Assembly: GCA_905210845.1 (NCBI GenBank)
Contig: CAJLYG010000007.1
Coordinates: forward strand, 1-41,275
Direction of reading: 5' to 3'
Origin: an uncultured Prevotella sp.
Lineage (GTDB): Bacteria > Bacteroidota > Bacteroidia > Bacteroidales > Bacteroidaceae
DNA: 41,275 bases
Shown here: piece by piece, positions 18,781-27,938 of the stretch
How the letters are laid out: every line of letters starts with the position of its first letter
Position numbering within the stretch: the first letter of the stretch is position 1
Notes under the pieces: model-generated
What the model was told of the DNA's origin: nothing
Databases searched by the model: none
Seen by the model: the letters and a program-made list of their open reading frames with translations, nothing else
Position numbers and translations under genes: made by a program

Positions 18781-18812
18781 GTTGGCTATCCAACACAAAA
18801 TGATTAACTTTG
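18781..18812 (+). promoter_or_regulatory. Putative pckA promoter
   Basis: GTTG at 18781-18784 is followed after 20 bp by TAACTTTG at 18805-18812, a full match to TAnnTTTG. It implies a leader of roughly 65 bases before the pckA start. Nothing else is visible in the upp-pckA gap. Confidence 0.65.
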
Positions 18813-18882
18813 CGGACGATTTAAAAAGATGCTTTTTAGCAAGTATATCAAGATAATTATTCACACTTAAATACATTTTAAA

Positions 18883-20499
18883 ATGGCAAAGTTTGATAAG
18901 TCAGTTTTAGCAACTTACGGCATCCAGACGGGTACAGCCGAGGTTCTTTACAATCCTTCTTACGAAGTTCTCTTCAATGAGGAGACAAAAGAAGGTCTTA
19001 CAGGTTATGACAAGGGTCAGGAGACTGAGCTCGGTGCCATCAATGTAATGACAGGTATCTACACCGGTCGTTCTCCTAAGGACAAGTTCATCGTTGACGA
19101 TGAAACTTCTCACGATACCATCTGGTGGGATTCCGAGGAATATCATAACGACAACCATCGTGCTTCTAAAGAGACATGGGCAGCCGTTAAGGAAATCGCA
19201 AAGAAAGAGCTCTCCAATAAGAAGTTGTATGTAGTAGACGGATATTGCGGCACACACCGCGATACTCGCATGAAGGTTCGTTTCATTATGGAGGTTGCTT
19301 GGCAGGCTCATTTCGTTACCAACATGTTCATCCGTCCAAAGACAGAAGCTGACTTTGAACAGGAACCAGACTTCATCGTTTACAATGCTTCCAAGGCTAA
19401 AGTTGAAAATTACAAGGAGCTGGGTCTACATAGCGAAACAGCCGTTGTATTCAACGTAACTTCCAAGGAACAGGTTATCATCAACACATGGTACGGAGGC
19501 GAGATGAAGAAGGGTATGTTCTCTATGATGAACTACTTCTTGCCATTGAAGGGCATTGCTTCCATGCACTGCTCTGCCAACACCGATATGCAGGGTGAGA
19601 ACACTGCCATCTTCTTCGGTCTGTCCGGTACAGGTAAGACCACTTTGTCAACAGATCCAAAGCGTAGGCTGATCGGTGATGACGAGCACGGATGGGACGA
19701 CAAGGGCGTATTCAACCTCGAAGGCGGTTGCTATGCAAAGGTAATCAACCTGGACAAGGAAGCAGAGCCGGATATCTATGGCGCTATCACACGTGACGCA
19801 CTGTTAGAGAACGTAACCGTTGATGCGAATGGCAAGATTGACTTCGCAGACAAGAGCGTTACCGAGAACACACGTGTATCTTATCCTATCTATCACATCA
19901 AGAACATCCAGCGTCCTGAGTCTCAGGGACCAGCTGCAAAACAGGTAATCTTCCTGAGCGCAGATGCATTTGGAGTGCTGCCTCCTGTATCTATCCTGGA
20001 TCCTGAGCAGACTAAATATTACTTCCTCTCTGGCTTCACCGCAAAATTAGCAGGTACAGAGCGTGGCATCACAGAGCCGACCCCAACCTTCTCAGCTTGC
20101 TTTGGCCAGGCATTCCTCGAACTGCATCCAACAAAATATGCAGAAGAGTTAGTAAAGCACATGCAGAAGAGTGGTGCTAAAGCTTACTTGGTGAACACAG
20201 GCTGGAACGGAACAGGCAAGCGTATTTCCATCCGTGATACCCGTGGCATCATCGATGCTATCCTTGATCACTCTATTGACAAGGCTCCAACAAAGGTTAT
20301 CCCTTACTTCAACTTCACTGTTCCTACACAGCTTGAAGGCGTAGATTCACATATCCTGGATCCACGTGACACTTACGCTAATGCAGAAGAGTGGACAAAG
20401 AAGGCAGAAGACCTCGCAGGTCGCTTCATCAAGAACTTCAAGAAATACGAAGGAAATGAGGCTGGCAAGGCATTGGTTGCTGCAGGTCCAAAACTCTAA
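18883..20499 (+). CDS. pckA: Phosphoenolpyruvate carboxykinase (ATP)
   Basis: This 538-residue cytoplasmic enzyme interconverts oxaloacetate and phosphoenolpyruvate with ATP/ADP. The kinase P-loop is at 246-254 (GLSGTGKTT). [23 protein letters not shown] (about 266-288) supplies the metal and oxaloacetate site, and [10 protein letters not shown] near residue 63 is the other family signature. In succinate-forming Bacteroidales it mainly runs in the carboxylating direction and feeds fumarate respiration. The gene is a single unit with its own promoter and terminator. Codon choice (AAG, GAC, CTG-rich) differs from the AT-rich island and suggests high expression. Confidence 0.97.
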   Translation: MAKFDKSVLATYGIQTGTAEVLYNPSYEVLFNEETKEGLTGYDKGQETELGAINVMTGIYTGRSPKDKFIVDDETSHDTIWWDSEEYHNDNHRASKETWAAVKEIAKKELSNKKLYVVDGYCGTHRDTRMKVRFIMEVAWQAHFVTNMFIRPKTEADFEQEPDFIVYNASKAKVENYKELGLHSETAVVFNVTSKEQVIINTWYGGEMKKGMFSMMNYFLPLKGIASMHCSANTDMQGENTAIFFGLSGTGKTTLSTDPKRRLIGDDEHGWDDKGVFNLEGGCYAKVINLDKEAEPDIYGAITRDALLENVTVDANGKIDFADKSVTENTRVSYPIYHIKNIQRPESQGPAAKQVIFLSADAFGVLPPVSILDPEQTKYYFLSGFTAKLAGTERGITEPTPTFSACFGQAFLELHPTKYAEELVKHMQKSGAKAYLVNTGWNGTGKRISIRDTRGIIDAILDHSIDKAPTKVIPYFNFTVPTQLEGVDSHILDPRDTYANAEEWTKKAEDLAGRFIKNFKKYEGNEAGKALVAAGPKL

Positions 20500-20528
20500 A
20501 CCAAAGGTTCACATCTACATGATTATAA

Positions 20529-20562
20529 GGCACTGTCGATTCCATTCGGCAGTGCTTTTTTG
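20529..20562 (+). terminator. Factor-independent terminator after pckA
   Basis: GCACTGTCGA and TCGGCAGTGC form a 10-bp stem with one G-U pair and a short loop, followed by a run of T. It begins 30 bases after the pckA stop. Confidence 0.85.
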
Positions 20563-20609
20563 ATTTATATCAAATAAACGGGCATTTTCTTATAAAAATC
20601 AAGAAAATG

Positions 20610-20641
20610 ATTGCTGTTCCCGGGCACAATGCGTATATTTG
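20610..20641 (+). promoter_or_regulatory. Promoter of the 31-codon unit
   Basis: ATTG at 20610-20613 is followed after 20 bp by TATATTTG at 20634-20641, a full TAnnTTTG match. Directly downstream, CGTGTTC (20645-20651) and GAATACG (20656-20662) form a 7-bp hairpin closed by a GAGA (GNRA) tetraloop. A transcript starting about 7 bases after the -7 element would begin within or at this hairpin. Confidence 0.65.
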
Positions 20642-20721
20642 CATCGTGTTCGAGAGAATACGTACATTTTTAATAAGTTTTCATTAGGTTAGTAGTTTGA
20701 TAGATTTTTAAGGTAAAGATT

Positions 20722-20817
20722 ATGTTATTAGATTTTGAAACAATCGTGATGTTGGCTGGAGTCACATTCATGACTATTCTAAGTATTATTGCTTTGGTCC
20801 ACACCAACATCCGTTAA
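20722..20817 (+). CDS. 31-residue putative single-span membrane peptide
   Basis: ATG 20722 opens 31 codons ending at TAA 20815-20817. The peptide starts MLLDFETIVMLAG and ends ALVHTNIR. Residues about 8-26 are uninterruptedly hydrophobic and end in a His/Asn/Arg tail, which fits one inner-membrane helix with a positive end. A purine-rich AAGGTAAAG precedes the start. The ORF is too short for ordinary gene finding, but it is framed by its own full-consensus promoter (20610-20641) and a terminator (20832-20865), with no other ORF between. I know of no named family. Alternatively the unit is a roughly 220-base regulatory RNA and the ORF is incidental. Confidence 0.55.
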   Translation: MLLDFETIVMLAGVTFMTILSIIALVHTNIR

Positions 20818-20831
20818 CATTATTCTTTCAA

Positions 20832-20867
20832 GAGGCCGGCGCGAGTGATTCGTGTCGTCCTTTTTTT
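20832..20867 (+). terminator. Terminator of the 31-codon unit
   Basis: GGCGCGAG pairs with TTCGTGTC through Watson-Crick and G-U pairs around a short loop, and CC plus a run of seven T follows. It lies about 20 bases after the small ORF. Confidence 0.65.
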
Positions 20868-21007
20868 ATGTCTGCATTTTTCCTTGCCACGTAGATTTAT
20901 CTGCGAAATGCCATCTCTTTGTCTAAAACAAACTTAAAAAACACTCTCTTCATCAATATTTTACCTAATAAAGTATTAAAAAAGAACGCATTTTGGGGAA
21001 TTCTGAT

Positions 21008-21015
21008 TAACTTTG
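21008..21015 (+). promoter_or_regulatory. Putative -7 element upstream of the DUF6242 lipoprotein gene
   Basis: TAACTTTG at 21008-21015 is a full TAnnTTTG match, 135 bases before the lipoprotein start. No good -33 element lies 20 bp upstream; TTTG at 20992 is too close. The leader it would produce, about 128 bases, shows no obvious structure or ORF. Confidence 0.45.
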
Positions 21016-21150
21016 CAACCAAAAACTTGCGAAGAATTGCCACAAAGAAGCAGAAGAGTAAAAAGAGTTGTTATCCTAAAGGATTATTGATGACGATTGA
21101 TCTATGCTGACAGTGTGCTCCCTTTGCTATGAAATAATGAATATATTGTA

Positions 21151-22590
21151 ATGAAAAGGAAGTTTTTACCTTTGATCATGCTGTTTTCAGCTATCATTTT
21201 AATGTCCTCTTGCTTGAGTAGTAATGACGAAGAAATCACCTATAATGAGGATACAGCCATTACCAGCTTCTCATTGGGGACCTTGAATGAGACAGTTTAT
21301 ACAAAGGCGTCTACAGGTGTTGACAGCACGTACTCCACTACCTTGGATTGCAGTGGATACAAGTTCAACATCGACCAGACTAACCGCCTGATATACAACC
21401 AGGACTCCCTTCCATACGGCATCGATGCCTCTAAGGTGATCTGCACGATTGGAAGCAAGAATTCTGGTGCGATCATCTTGACATTGAAGGCTACTGACGG
21501 CAAGGATAGCCTTGCCTATTACTCCAGCTCTGACTCCCTTGATTTTACCAACCCCATGAAGGTGTCTGTCTATAGCCAATCGGGATTATATCACCGCGAC
21601 TATACGATCCAAGTCAATGTACACAAAGAGCCTGCAGACAGTTTCATTTGGCAGTCATTGCCCAGCAATAGTAAGATTGCAGCCTTGAGAGGAATGAGAG
21701 CAATCAACTGCAACAATACACTTTATGTTTTCGGTTCCAATGGATCTTCTACCGTTATCTATTCCACAGGAATGTCAGATGGCAGAACTTGGACCGTCCG
21801 CACTCCGAACATAACCCTTACGCAAGATGCTTACAAAGAGACTTTCGCAAAGGAAGGTTATCTCTACACATTGGACAATGGAGTCATTTACAAATCTGCA
21901 GATGCCTCCACATGGTCAGCGATCGCATCTACGAATGTCAAGCATTTGTTAGGCGCAAGTACTTCGAAGATCTATGCCTTAACCAATAATGGAATTGTAT
22001 CTTCCACGGATGACGGTGCGACTTGGAACAACGAGGAACTGGATGATGATCCTTCCCTGTTACCGACACAGGACCTCAACTTCTACTGTGCCCCATTGGC
22101 CACCAACAAAGAGACCAATCGCTTACTAATCATGGGCAATCGCAGTGAGAACAGTTATGCCACAGACTCTGTTGCACAGATCTGGGGAAAGATTGAAGAG
22201 AACGGAACGCTCTCAGAAAACCAGAAATGGACTTACTTCTCTATATCGTCCAACAACCTGTATATGGCTCCGCGACTCCGAAACATCCATATCAATGGAT
22301 ATGCTGGAGATATCATTGCCTTCGGAGGTGATGGGATCGGTGCGAATGTAACCAAGGGTTATGCTCATTTCTATATGAGCCATGATGGCGGAATCACTTG
22401 GCACAAAGATGGGAACGACTCCATAGAGATCACCGTTCCAGATGGATTCTCTGCCAGTTCATCTTCCTTTGCCATGACAGTGGACAGCGACCAATATATC
22501 TGGCTGTTCTGTGGACAAAGTGGACAGGTTTGGAAAGGACGCCTTACCAATTTGGGATGGCGCAAAGAACAGACCGAGTTTACAGAATAA
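21151..22590 (+). CDS. DUF6242 lipoprotein
   Basis: The 479-residue product has a lipoprotein signal with the lipobox at LMSSC (lipidated Cys21), followed by SSNDEE; acidic residues after the cysteine are compatible with surface export in Bacteroidota. A beta-rich N-terminal domain (about 30-155) precedes a propeller-like part (about 160-475) with recurring DGG-TW and S-DG--W blades (STDDGATWNN, SHDGGITWHK), resembling Asp-box or BNR repeats. I assign the family from these features as DUF6242. No enzymatic motif is evident. It opens the envelope gene cluster, but the 33-base gap to the next gene leaves co-transcription likely rather than proven. Confidence 0.75.
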   Translation: MKRKFLPLIMLFSAIILMSSCLSSNDEEITYNEDTAITSFSLGTLNETVYTKASTGVDSTYSTTLDCSGYKFNIDQTNRLIYNQDSLPYGIDASKVICTIGSKNSGAIILTLKATDGKDSLAYYSSSDSLDFTNPMKVSVYSQSGLYHRDYTIQVNVHKEPADSFIWQSLPSNSKIAALRGMRAINCNNTLYVFGSNGSSTVIYSTGMSDGRTWTVRTPNITLTQDAYKETFAKEGYLYTLDNGVIYKSADASTWSAIASTNVKHLLGASTSKIYALTNNGIVSSTDDGATWNNEELDDDPSLLPTQDLNFYCAPLATNKETNRLLIMGNRSENSYATDSVAQIWGKIEENGTLSENQKWTYFSISSNNLYMAPRLRNIHINGYAGDIIAFGGDGIGANVTKGYAHFYMSHDGGITWHKDGNDSIEITVPDGFSASSSSFAMTVDSDQYIWLFCGQSGQVWKGRLTNLGWRKEQTEFTE

Positions 22591-22623
22591 ATACGCGGCT
22601 GGTACGTTTTAAACAAGAAAGTA

Positions 22624-23304
22624 ATGAACAGGGTCCTATCATTCATTGTACTCTTCCTCACCGCAGTCCAGATGAATGCGCAGGACGACTTAGAGTATAG
22701 GATGGAGATAGGAGCGGGTATTGGAGTCGTGAGCTACGAGGGAGATTTCAATGGAAACATCCTCAAGGACATGCAGCCCATAGGATCCCTCATTGCCAGA
22801 CGGGTGATCAATCCTTATATGGCGATCCGCCTGTCTGCTAATTACGGGAAGTTGAAAGGCTCGTCAGCAGATGTCCGTACTTACTATCCACAATATCAGG
22901 AACTGCCATACGAGTTTGACAGGAGCCTCGTGGATGTGAGCCTGACCTATGAATATAATTTCTGGCCTTATGGGACAGGCCATGATTACAGAGGAGCCAA
23001 GCCCCTTACCCCTTTCATCTTCGGAGGCGTTGGGGCGACCTATGTCAAGGGCGACAACGAGCATGCCTTTACGGCAAATATACCCTTGGGCGTGGGCTTA
23101 AAATATAAAGTTGCAGAAAGAGTCAATATAGGCTTGGAATGGGGCATCCACTTTTCCTTTAGTGACAAGTTGGATGGCGTGGAAGATCCCTATGGCATTC
23201 AAAGCAGTGGACTGTTCAAGAATACCGACTGCTACAGTGCCTTTCAGGTAACCCTCACCTACAATTTCTCGCCTAAATGTAGAACATGTAACAAGGATTA
23301 CTAA
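22624..23304 (+). CDS. DUF6089 outer-membrane beta-barrel protein
   Basis: This 226-residue protein has a signal peptide ([20 protein letters not shown]). Alternating beta-strand segments follow, such as [43 protein letters not shown] and [21 protein letters not shown], ending in VTLTYNFSP near the C-terminus with a short tail after it. The DGVEDPYG and YEGDFNG features fit the DUF6089 family, small barrels found beside uppS and bamA in Bacteroidota. The stop TAA shares its last base with the uppS ATG (TAATG), so the two genes are translationally coupled. The function is not established; the context suggests envelope biogenesis. Confidence 0.78.
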   Translation: MNRVLSFIVLFLTAVQMNAQDDLEYRMEIGAGIGVVSYEGDFNGNILKDMQPIGSLIARRVINPYMAIRLSANYGKLKGSSADVRTYYPQYQELPYEFDRSLVDVSLTYEYNFWPYGTGHDYRGAKPLTPFIFGGVGATYVKGDNEHAFTANIPLGVGLKYKVAERVNIGLEWGIHFSFSDKLDGVEDPYGIQSSGLFKNTDCYSAFQVTLTYNFSPKCRTCNKDY

Positions 23305-24068
23305 TGACAGCAGAATTAGACATGAACCGTATACCACGACACATCGCCATTATCATGGATGGTAATGGGCGATGGGCAGCACGCCAAGGAAAGCCGCGCA
23401 CATACGGGCATCAGGCTGGCGTCGATACGGTAAGGAGGATCACGGCAGAGTGCGTACGACTGGGAGTGAAATATCTCACGCTCTACACGTTCTCCACAGA
23501 GAACTGGAATCGGCCAGCAGATGAGATCTCCGCCTTAATGGGATTAGTCCTTACATCCTTAGAAGACGAGATCTTCATGAAGCACCATGTCAAGTTCCAA
23601 GTGATTGGAGATACCAAGCGTTTACCGCAAGAGGTGCAGAACAAATTATGGGAGACCATAGAGCATACTGCAAAGAACGAGGCCATGACAATGGTCGTGG
23701 CACTGAGCTACTCCTCCCGCTGGGAAATCATCAAAGCAATGCAGGAAACAGTTTGGGAAGCCTGCACAAATGGAGCTATCAGCGATCCCATCAAGGTAGA
23801 GGAACTAGAAGGACAATTGACGGAGGAGAACTTCTCCAAGCATCTAGAGACCTCTTTCATGCCAGACCCAGACCTGCTGATCCGAACAGGAGGAGAAAAA
23901 AGGATATCCAATTATCTGCTTTGGCAGATTGCATATACAGAGCTATACTTCTGCGACACCTATTGGCCAGACTTCAATGAAGAGGACTTGCAAAAAGCCA
24001 TCATCGACTATCAGGGACGCCAGCGCAGATTTGGCAAGACAGAAGCACAAATAGAAAATCAGAAATAA
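23304..24068 (+). CDS. uppS: Isoprenyl transferase (undecaprenyl diphosphate synthase)
   Basis: The 254-residue cytoplasmic cis-prenyltransferase makes undecaprenyl diphosphate, the lipid carrier for peptidoglycan and surface glycans. The catalytic D19 lies in [19 protein letters not shown] (about 69-77) binds substrate, and the C-terminal [15 protein letters not shown] binds the diphosphate. ATG 23304 overlaps the previous stop by one base; an internal ATG at 23322 is an alternative start. The next gene, bamA, begins 10-34 bases downstream, depending on its start. Confidence 0.95.
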   Translation: MTAELDMNRIPRHIAIIMDGNGRWAARQGKPRTYGHQAGVDTVRRITAECVRLGVKYLTLYTFSTENWNRPADEISALMGLVLTSLEDEIFMKHHVKFQVIGDTKRLPQEVQNKLWETIEHTAKNEAMTMVVALSYSSRWEIIKAMQETVWEACTNGAISDPIKVEELEGQLTEENFSKHLETSFMPDPDLLIRTGGEKRISNYLLWQIAYTELYFCDTYWPDFNEEDLQKAIIDYQGRQRRFGKTEAQIENQK

Positions 24069-24102
24069 ACTCCAACCTATGGAGTCGAACAAACATAAGA
24101 AT

Positions 24103-26724
24103 ATGAATAATATTAGAAAGGTATTGATTCTATTGACTATCCTGTTAAGCATCAGCTTACAGAGTGAGGCTCAAGATAAGATAGACTATCCTGAGATTTC
24201 CTACGCAGGAACTCCTCGTACGGTTACGATTGGAGGTATCAACGTATCTGGTGTAGAAGGGTACGAGGATTATGTCCTGACAGGTATCTCCGGTTTATCA
24301 GTCGGGCAGAAAATAGAGATCCCTGGCAATGAGATCACAGATGCCGTCAAACGCTATTGGCGTCACGGACTCTTCTCTAATGTCGCCATCTCTGTCGACT
24401 CCATCATCCATGATAAGGCTTATCTGCATATATCCCTGAGAGTACGTCCCCGAGTGACCACGATCAACTACCTTGGATTGAAGAAATCTGAGCGTGAAGA
24501 TATGGAGAACAAGTTGGGCTTGCTAAAGGGCATGAGCTTGACGCCCAATGTGATCGACCGTGTCAAGATCCTTGCAAAAAAATATTTTGACGACAAAGGG
24601 TTTAAAAATGCCGAAATTGATATCAACCAACGCGATGATGTAGCCAATAAGAATTCTGTCATTCTGGATGTTGTGGTAGACAAGAAAGAAAAGATGAAGA
24701 TTCATCAGATCATTATTGAAGGCAACTCCCAGCTAAAGACATCGAAGATAAAGGGTGGATTCCTGAAGAAAGGCGCATTTACCAAGACACATGAGGCGAA
24801 CAAGCTCTCTACTTTCCTCAAGGCAAAGAAATATACGCCAGACCGTTGGAAGAAGGACAAGCAGAATTTGATCGACAAATATAATGAATATGGCTTCCGT
24901 GATGCAGAGATCTTGGAAGATAGTGTATGGAATTACGATGCCAAGCATGTAAACATCTATATAAAGGTAAACGAAGGGAAGAAATACTATATTCGGAATA
25001 TAGCATGGGTAGGCAACACTGTCTATCCCACAGAACGCCTGAGTGCCATCTTAGGCATGCACAAAGGTGATGTATACAACCAAAAACTCTTGCACAAACG
25101 CCTGAGCGAAGATGAAGACGCAGTGGGCAACCTGTATTGGAACAACGGATATTTGTTCTATAACCTGGATCCTACAGAAGTGAATATCGTTGGTGACTCC
25201 ATAGACCTGGAGATGCGTATCACAGAAAACCAGCAGGCACACCTGAACCACGTACGTATCAATGGCAATGATAGATTGTATGAGAATGTCATCCGCCGTG
25301 AGCTCCGTACAAAACCAGGAGACTTGTTCTCGAAAGAGGCTCTTCAGCGTTCCGTTCGAGAGCTGGCCTCTATGGGACATTTCGACCCAGAAAAAGTAAA
25401 CCCTGACGTGAAGCCTAATCCGGAGGATGGAACTGTAGACATCAACTGGAACTTGGTACAAAAGTCAAATGACCAAATCGAGTTCTCCTTGGGTTGGGGA
25501 CAAACTGGTGTCATTGGACGTATTGGACTGAAATTGAACAACTTCTCCATGGCAAACCTGTTCAATAAGAACAAGGAACACCGTGGCATCATGCCTATTG
25601 GCGATGGTGAGGTACTCTCCATCGGAGCTCAGACCAATGGTACTTACTATCAGTCATATAATGTAAGCTACTCTACCAACTGGTTCGGAGGCAAACGCCC
25701 TATCCAGTTCTCTGTAGGCGCATACTTCAGCAAGCAGACTGATGTCTCCAGCACATACTACAATAGTGCATGGCAGAACAGCTATTATAACTATTATTAT
25801 GGCTACAACTCATATAACTACTATAACAATTATGAGAACTATTACGATCCTGATAAGTATGTAAAGTTGTTGGGAGTATCCCTCGGATGGGGTAAGCGCT
25901 TGCGCTGGCCAGACGATTACTTCACCTTGTCCTTGGAACTTGCTTATCAGCGATACATGTTAAAGAACTGGAGCTACTTCCTGATGACGAACGGAAACTC
26001 CAACAACTTGAATATGACAATATCCTTGAACCGAACCTCAACGGATAACCAACTCTATCCACGCCGTGGCTCCGAGTTCACAGCTTCTGTGACCCTCACC
26101 CCGCCATGGTCAAAGTGGGATGGCAAGGACTACAAGAACCTCGCGACCAACTACTACTCTTCAACCTATCAGGAAGAGCAACAGGAAAAATACCGCTGGG
26201 TTGAGTATCACAAATGGAAGTTCAAGGCTAAGACCTACACTGCCCTGTCTGGCGCAGCAAAGTGCTTCGTGCTGATGACTCGTGTTGAATTAGGTTTGTT
26301 AGGATCATACAACAAATACAAGAAGAGCCCCTTCGAAACCTATTACATGGGTGGTGATGGTATGAGTGGATACTCCACAAGTTATGCAGAAGAGACCATT
26401 GGGCTCCGTGGATATGAGAATGGTTCCTTGACACCATATGGGCAGGAAGGGTATGCCTACGACCGGTTCTCACTGGAGCTGCGTTATCCGTTCTTGCTCG
26501 GAAACACGACTATTTACGGTCTAACCTTCCTGGAAGGTGGTAATGCATGGACTGAGACCAAGAAATTCAACCCATTTGACATGAAGCGGTCTGCCGGTGT
26601 CGGCGTTCGAATCTATCTGCCAATGGTTGGTTTAATGGGTATCGACTGGGCATATGGATTTGACAAGGTTTCCACAGGCAAGGGTGGCAGCCAGTTCCAC
26701 TTCGTACTCGGTCAGGAATTCTAA
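24103..26724 (+). CDS. bamA: Outer-membrane protein assembly factor BamA
   Basis: I prefer ATG 24103 because it begins the signal peptide (MNNIRKVLILLTILLSISLQSEAQ); an in-frame ATG at 24079 adds eight hydrophilic residues. The 873-residue mature-type protein has successive POTRA domains (about 40-450; the last around NGNDRLYENVIRREL) and a C-terminal beta-barrel (about 460-873). The barrel includes the conserved RGYENGSLTPYG region corresponding to the lid/L6 motif, and it ends in FHFVLGQEF with the terminal Phe expected of barrels. BamA folds and inserts outer-membrane proteins. A Tyr/Asn-rich stretch at about 552-586 is unusual and probably forms an outer loop. The three ompH chaperone genes follow. 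Confidence 0.94.
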   Translation: MNNIRKVLILLTILLSISLQSEAQDKIDYPEISYAGTPRTVTIGGINVSGVEGYEDYVLTGISGLSVGQKIEIPGNEITDAVKRYWRHGLFSNVAISVDSIIHDKAYLHISLRVRPRVTTINYLGLKKSEREDMENKLGLLKGMSLTPNVIDRVKILAKKYFDDKGFKNAEIDINQRDDVANKNSVILDVVVDKKEKMKIHQIIIEGNSQLKTSKIKGGFLKKGAFTKTHEANKLSTFLKAKKYTPDRWKKDKQNLIDKYNEYGFRDAEILEDSVWNYDAKHVNIYIKVNEGKKYYIRNIAWVGNTVYPTERLSAILGMHKGDVYNQKLLHKRLSEDEDAVGNLYWNNGYLFYNLDPTEVNIVGDSIDLEMRITENQQAHLNHVRINGNDRLYENVIRRELRTKPGDLFSKEALQRSVRELASMGHFDPEKVNPDVKPNPEDGTVDINWNLVQKSNDQIEFSLGWGQTGVIGRIGLKLNNFSMANLFNKNKEHRGIMPIGDGEVLSIGAQTNGTYYQSYNVSYSTNWFGGKRPIQFSVGAYFSKQTDVSSTYYNSAWQNSYYNYYYGYNSYNYYNNYENYYDPDKYVKLLGVSLGWGKRLRWPDDYFTLSLELAYQRYMLKNWSYFLMTNGNSNNLNMTISLNRTSTDNQLYPRRGSEFTASVTLTPPWSKWDGKDYKNLATNYYSSTYQEEQQEKYRWVEYHKWKFKAKTYTALSGAAKCFVLMTRVELGLLGSYNKYKKSPFETYYMGGDGMSGYSTSYAEETIGLRGYENGSLTPYGQEGYAYDRFSLELRYPFLLGNTTIYGLTFLEGGNAWTETKKFNPFDMKRSAGVGVRIYLPMVGLMGIDWAYGFDKVSTGKGGSQFHFVLGQEF

Positions 26725-26769
26725 ACAAGTACAACAATATAAACAGTAATCTTAAGAAAGGAGTACAAG

Positions 26770-27282
26770 ATGAAAAAGATCATATTGATTTGCCTGGTGT
26801 CCATATTCGCAATGACAGCGAATGCGCAGAAGTTTGCATTGATTGACATGGAATACATCCTGAAGAATATCCCTGCATACGAGCGCGCCAATGAACAGTT
26901 AAACCAGACTTCCAAGAAATGGCAGGCAGAGGTTGAGGCTTTAAACACAGAAGCCAGCACAATGTACAAGAACTATCAGAATGAGGTTGTGTTCTTGTCC
27001 AAAGAGCAAAAACAAGCCAAGCAGGATGCCATCATGGCAAAAGAGAAGGCTGCCAGCGAACTGAAGAAAAAATACTTCGGCCCAGAAGGAGAACTCTATA
27101 AGAAACGTGAAAGCCTCATGGGACCCATACAGGAAGAGGTTTACAATGCTGTAAAAGAAATCTCAGAACTCCGTGGGTACTCCCTCGTCCTTGACCGTGC
27201 ATCGGACAGTGGTATCATTTTTGGATCCCCAAAGATAGATATTAGCAACGAAGTTCTCCAGAAGTTAGGTTATTCAAACTAA
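26770..27282 (+). CDS. OmpH/Skp-family periplasmic chaperone, copy 1
   Basis: The 170-residue product has a signal peptide ending at ANAQ and then FALIDMEYILKNIPAY, the usual OmpH opening. A long charged helical arm follows (about 45-120), and SLVLDRASDSGIIFGSPKIDISNEV closes the family fold. Skp-like trimers hold unfolded outer-membrane proteins in the periplasm and pass them to BamA, whose gene ends 45 bases upstream. A GAAAGGAG sequence precedes the ATG. This is the first of three tandem paralogs, and the only one with the extended KKYFGPEGELYKKRESLMGP segment. Confidence 0.88.
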   Translation: MKKIILICLVSIFAMTANAQKFALIDMEYILKNIPAYERANEQLNQTSKKWQAEVEALNTEASTMYKNYQNEVVFLSKEQKQAKQDAIMAKEKAASELKKKYFGPEGELYKKRESLMGPIQEEVYNAVKEISELRGYSLVLDRASDSGIIFGSPKIDISNEVLQKLGYSN

Positions 27283-27296
27283 AAGTTGTATATTTG
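27265..27296 (+). promoter_or_regulatory. Putative internal promoter for ompH copy 2
   Basis: TATATTTG at 27289-27296 matches TAnnTTTG fully. TTAG lies 20 bp upstream at 27265-27268, within the end of ompH copy 1. It would allow copies 2 and 3 to be expressed apart from the upstream cluster. Confidence 0.5.
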
Positions 27297-27369
27297 CACC
27301 GTCCTCATCAATTGGGGGAACTGGCAGGACCTATAGACAATAACAAATAATTAAATGATAAAGAAAGAA

Positions 27370-27870
27370 ATGAAAAAACTTATTTTAATGTTGATGTTGT
27401 TCGCTCCTCTGTCGATGTTTGCACAGAAGTTCGGACACCTGAATGCGCAGGAAGTAATGTCTGGTATGCCTGAGTATATCAAGGCAAGTGGTGAGCTGCA
27501 GGCTACTGCCAAGCAGTACGAGGCTGACTTGAAATCCATGCAGGATGAACTCCAGCGCAAAAGTGAAGAATACGACAAGACCAAGAGCACGATGAATGCC
27601 ACCAAGCAGAAAGAGACAGAGCAGAGCTTGCAGCAGATGTACCAGAAGATCCAACAGACCTATCAGGACAACCAACAGGCACTCCAGAAATCACAACAAG
27701 AGAAGATGCAGCCTATCATGACCAAGTTGGTGAATGCCATCAAGGAGGTAGGCAAGACTGGAGGCTATGTCTACATCATGGATACCAGCATGGGTATCCC
27801 TTATATCAGCGACACCCTTAGCAAGGACGTAACCGCTGATGTGAAGGCTCAGCTCAACAAGACAAAATAA
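27370..27870 (+). CDS. OmpH/Skp-family periplasmic chaperone, copy 2
   Basis: I start at ATG 27370, which opens the signal peptide directly (MKKLILMLMLFAPLSMFAQ). An in-frame ATG at 27355 adds five residues. The 166-residue protein begins its mature part with KFGHLNAQEVMSGMPEY. It has a Gln/Lys-rich coiled arm with many repeated Q residues (QSLQQMYQKIQQTYQDNQQ, about 85-103) and ends with GGYVYIMDTSMGIPYIS. It is probably a periplasmic holdase for outer-membrane proteins, like its neighbours. The gene is followed by a terminator, and a promoter candidate lies 74 bases upstream. Confidence 0.9.
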   Translation: MKKLILMLMLFAPLSMFAQKFGHLNAQEVMSGMPEYIKASGELQATAKQYEADLKSMQDELQRKSEEYDKTKSTMNATKQKETEQSLQQMYQKIQQTYQDNQQALQKSQQEKMQPIMTKLVNAIKEVGKTGGYVYIMDTSMGIPYISDTLSKDVTADVKAQLNKTK

Positions 27871-27884
27871 TTTTATAATTGATA

Positions 27885-27914
27885 AAGGGCGGGCTTCATG
27901 TCCGCCCTTATTTT
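27885..27914 (+). terminator. Hairpin between ompH copies 2 and 3
   Basis: AAGGGCGG (27885-27892) pairs with CCGCCCTT (27902-27909) and is followed by ATTTT. The short T-tract suggests partial termination or an mRNA processing and stability element inside the cluster. Confidence 0.65.
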
Positions 27915-27938
27915 CTGATAGCATAAAGGTATAATAAG

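Noticed and set aside
20919..21110. 63-codon ORF upstream of the DUF6242 lipoprotein
   Set aside because: It spans the lipoprotein's -7 element, has a Lys/Asn-rich composition typical of AT-rich noncoding DNA, and has no domain or start signal.
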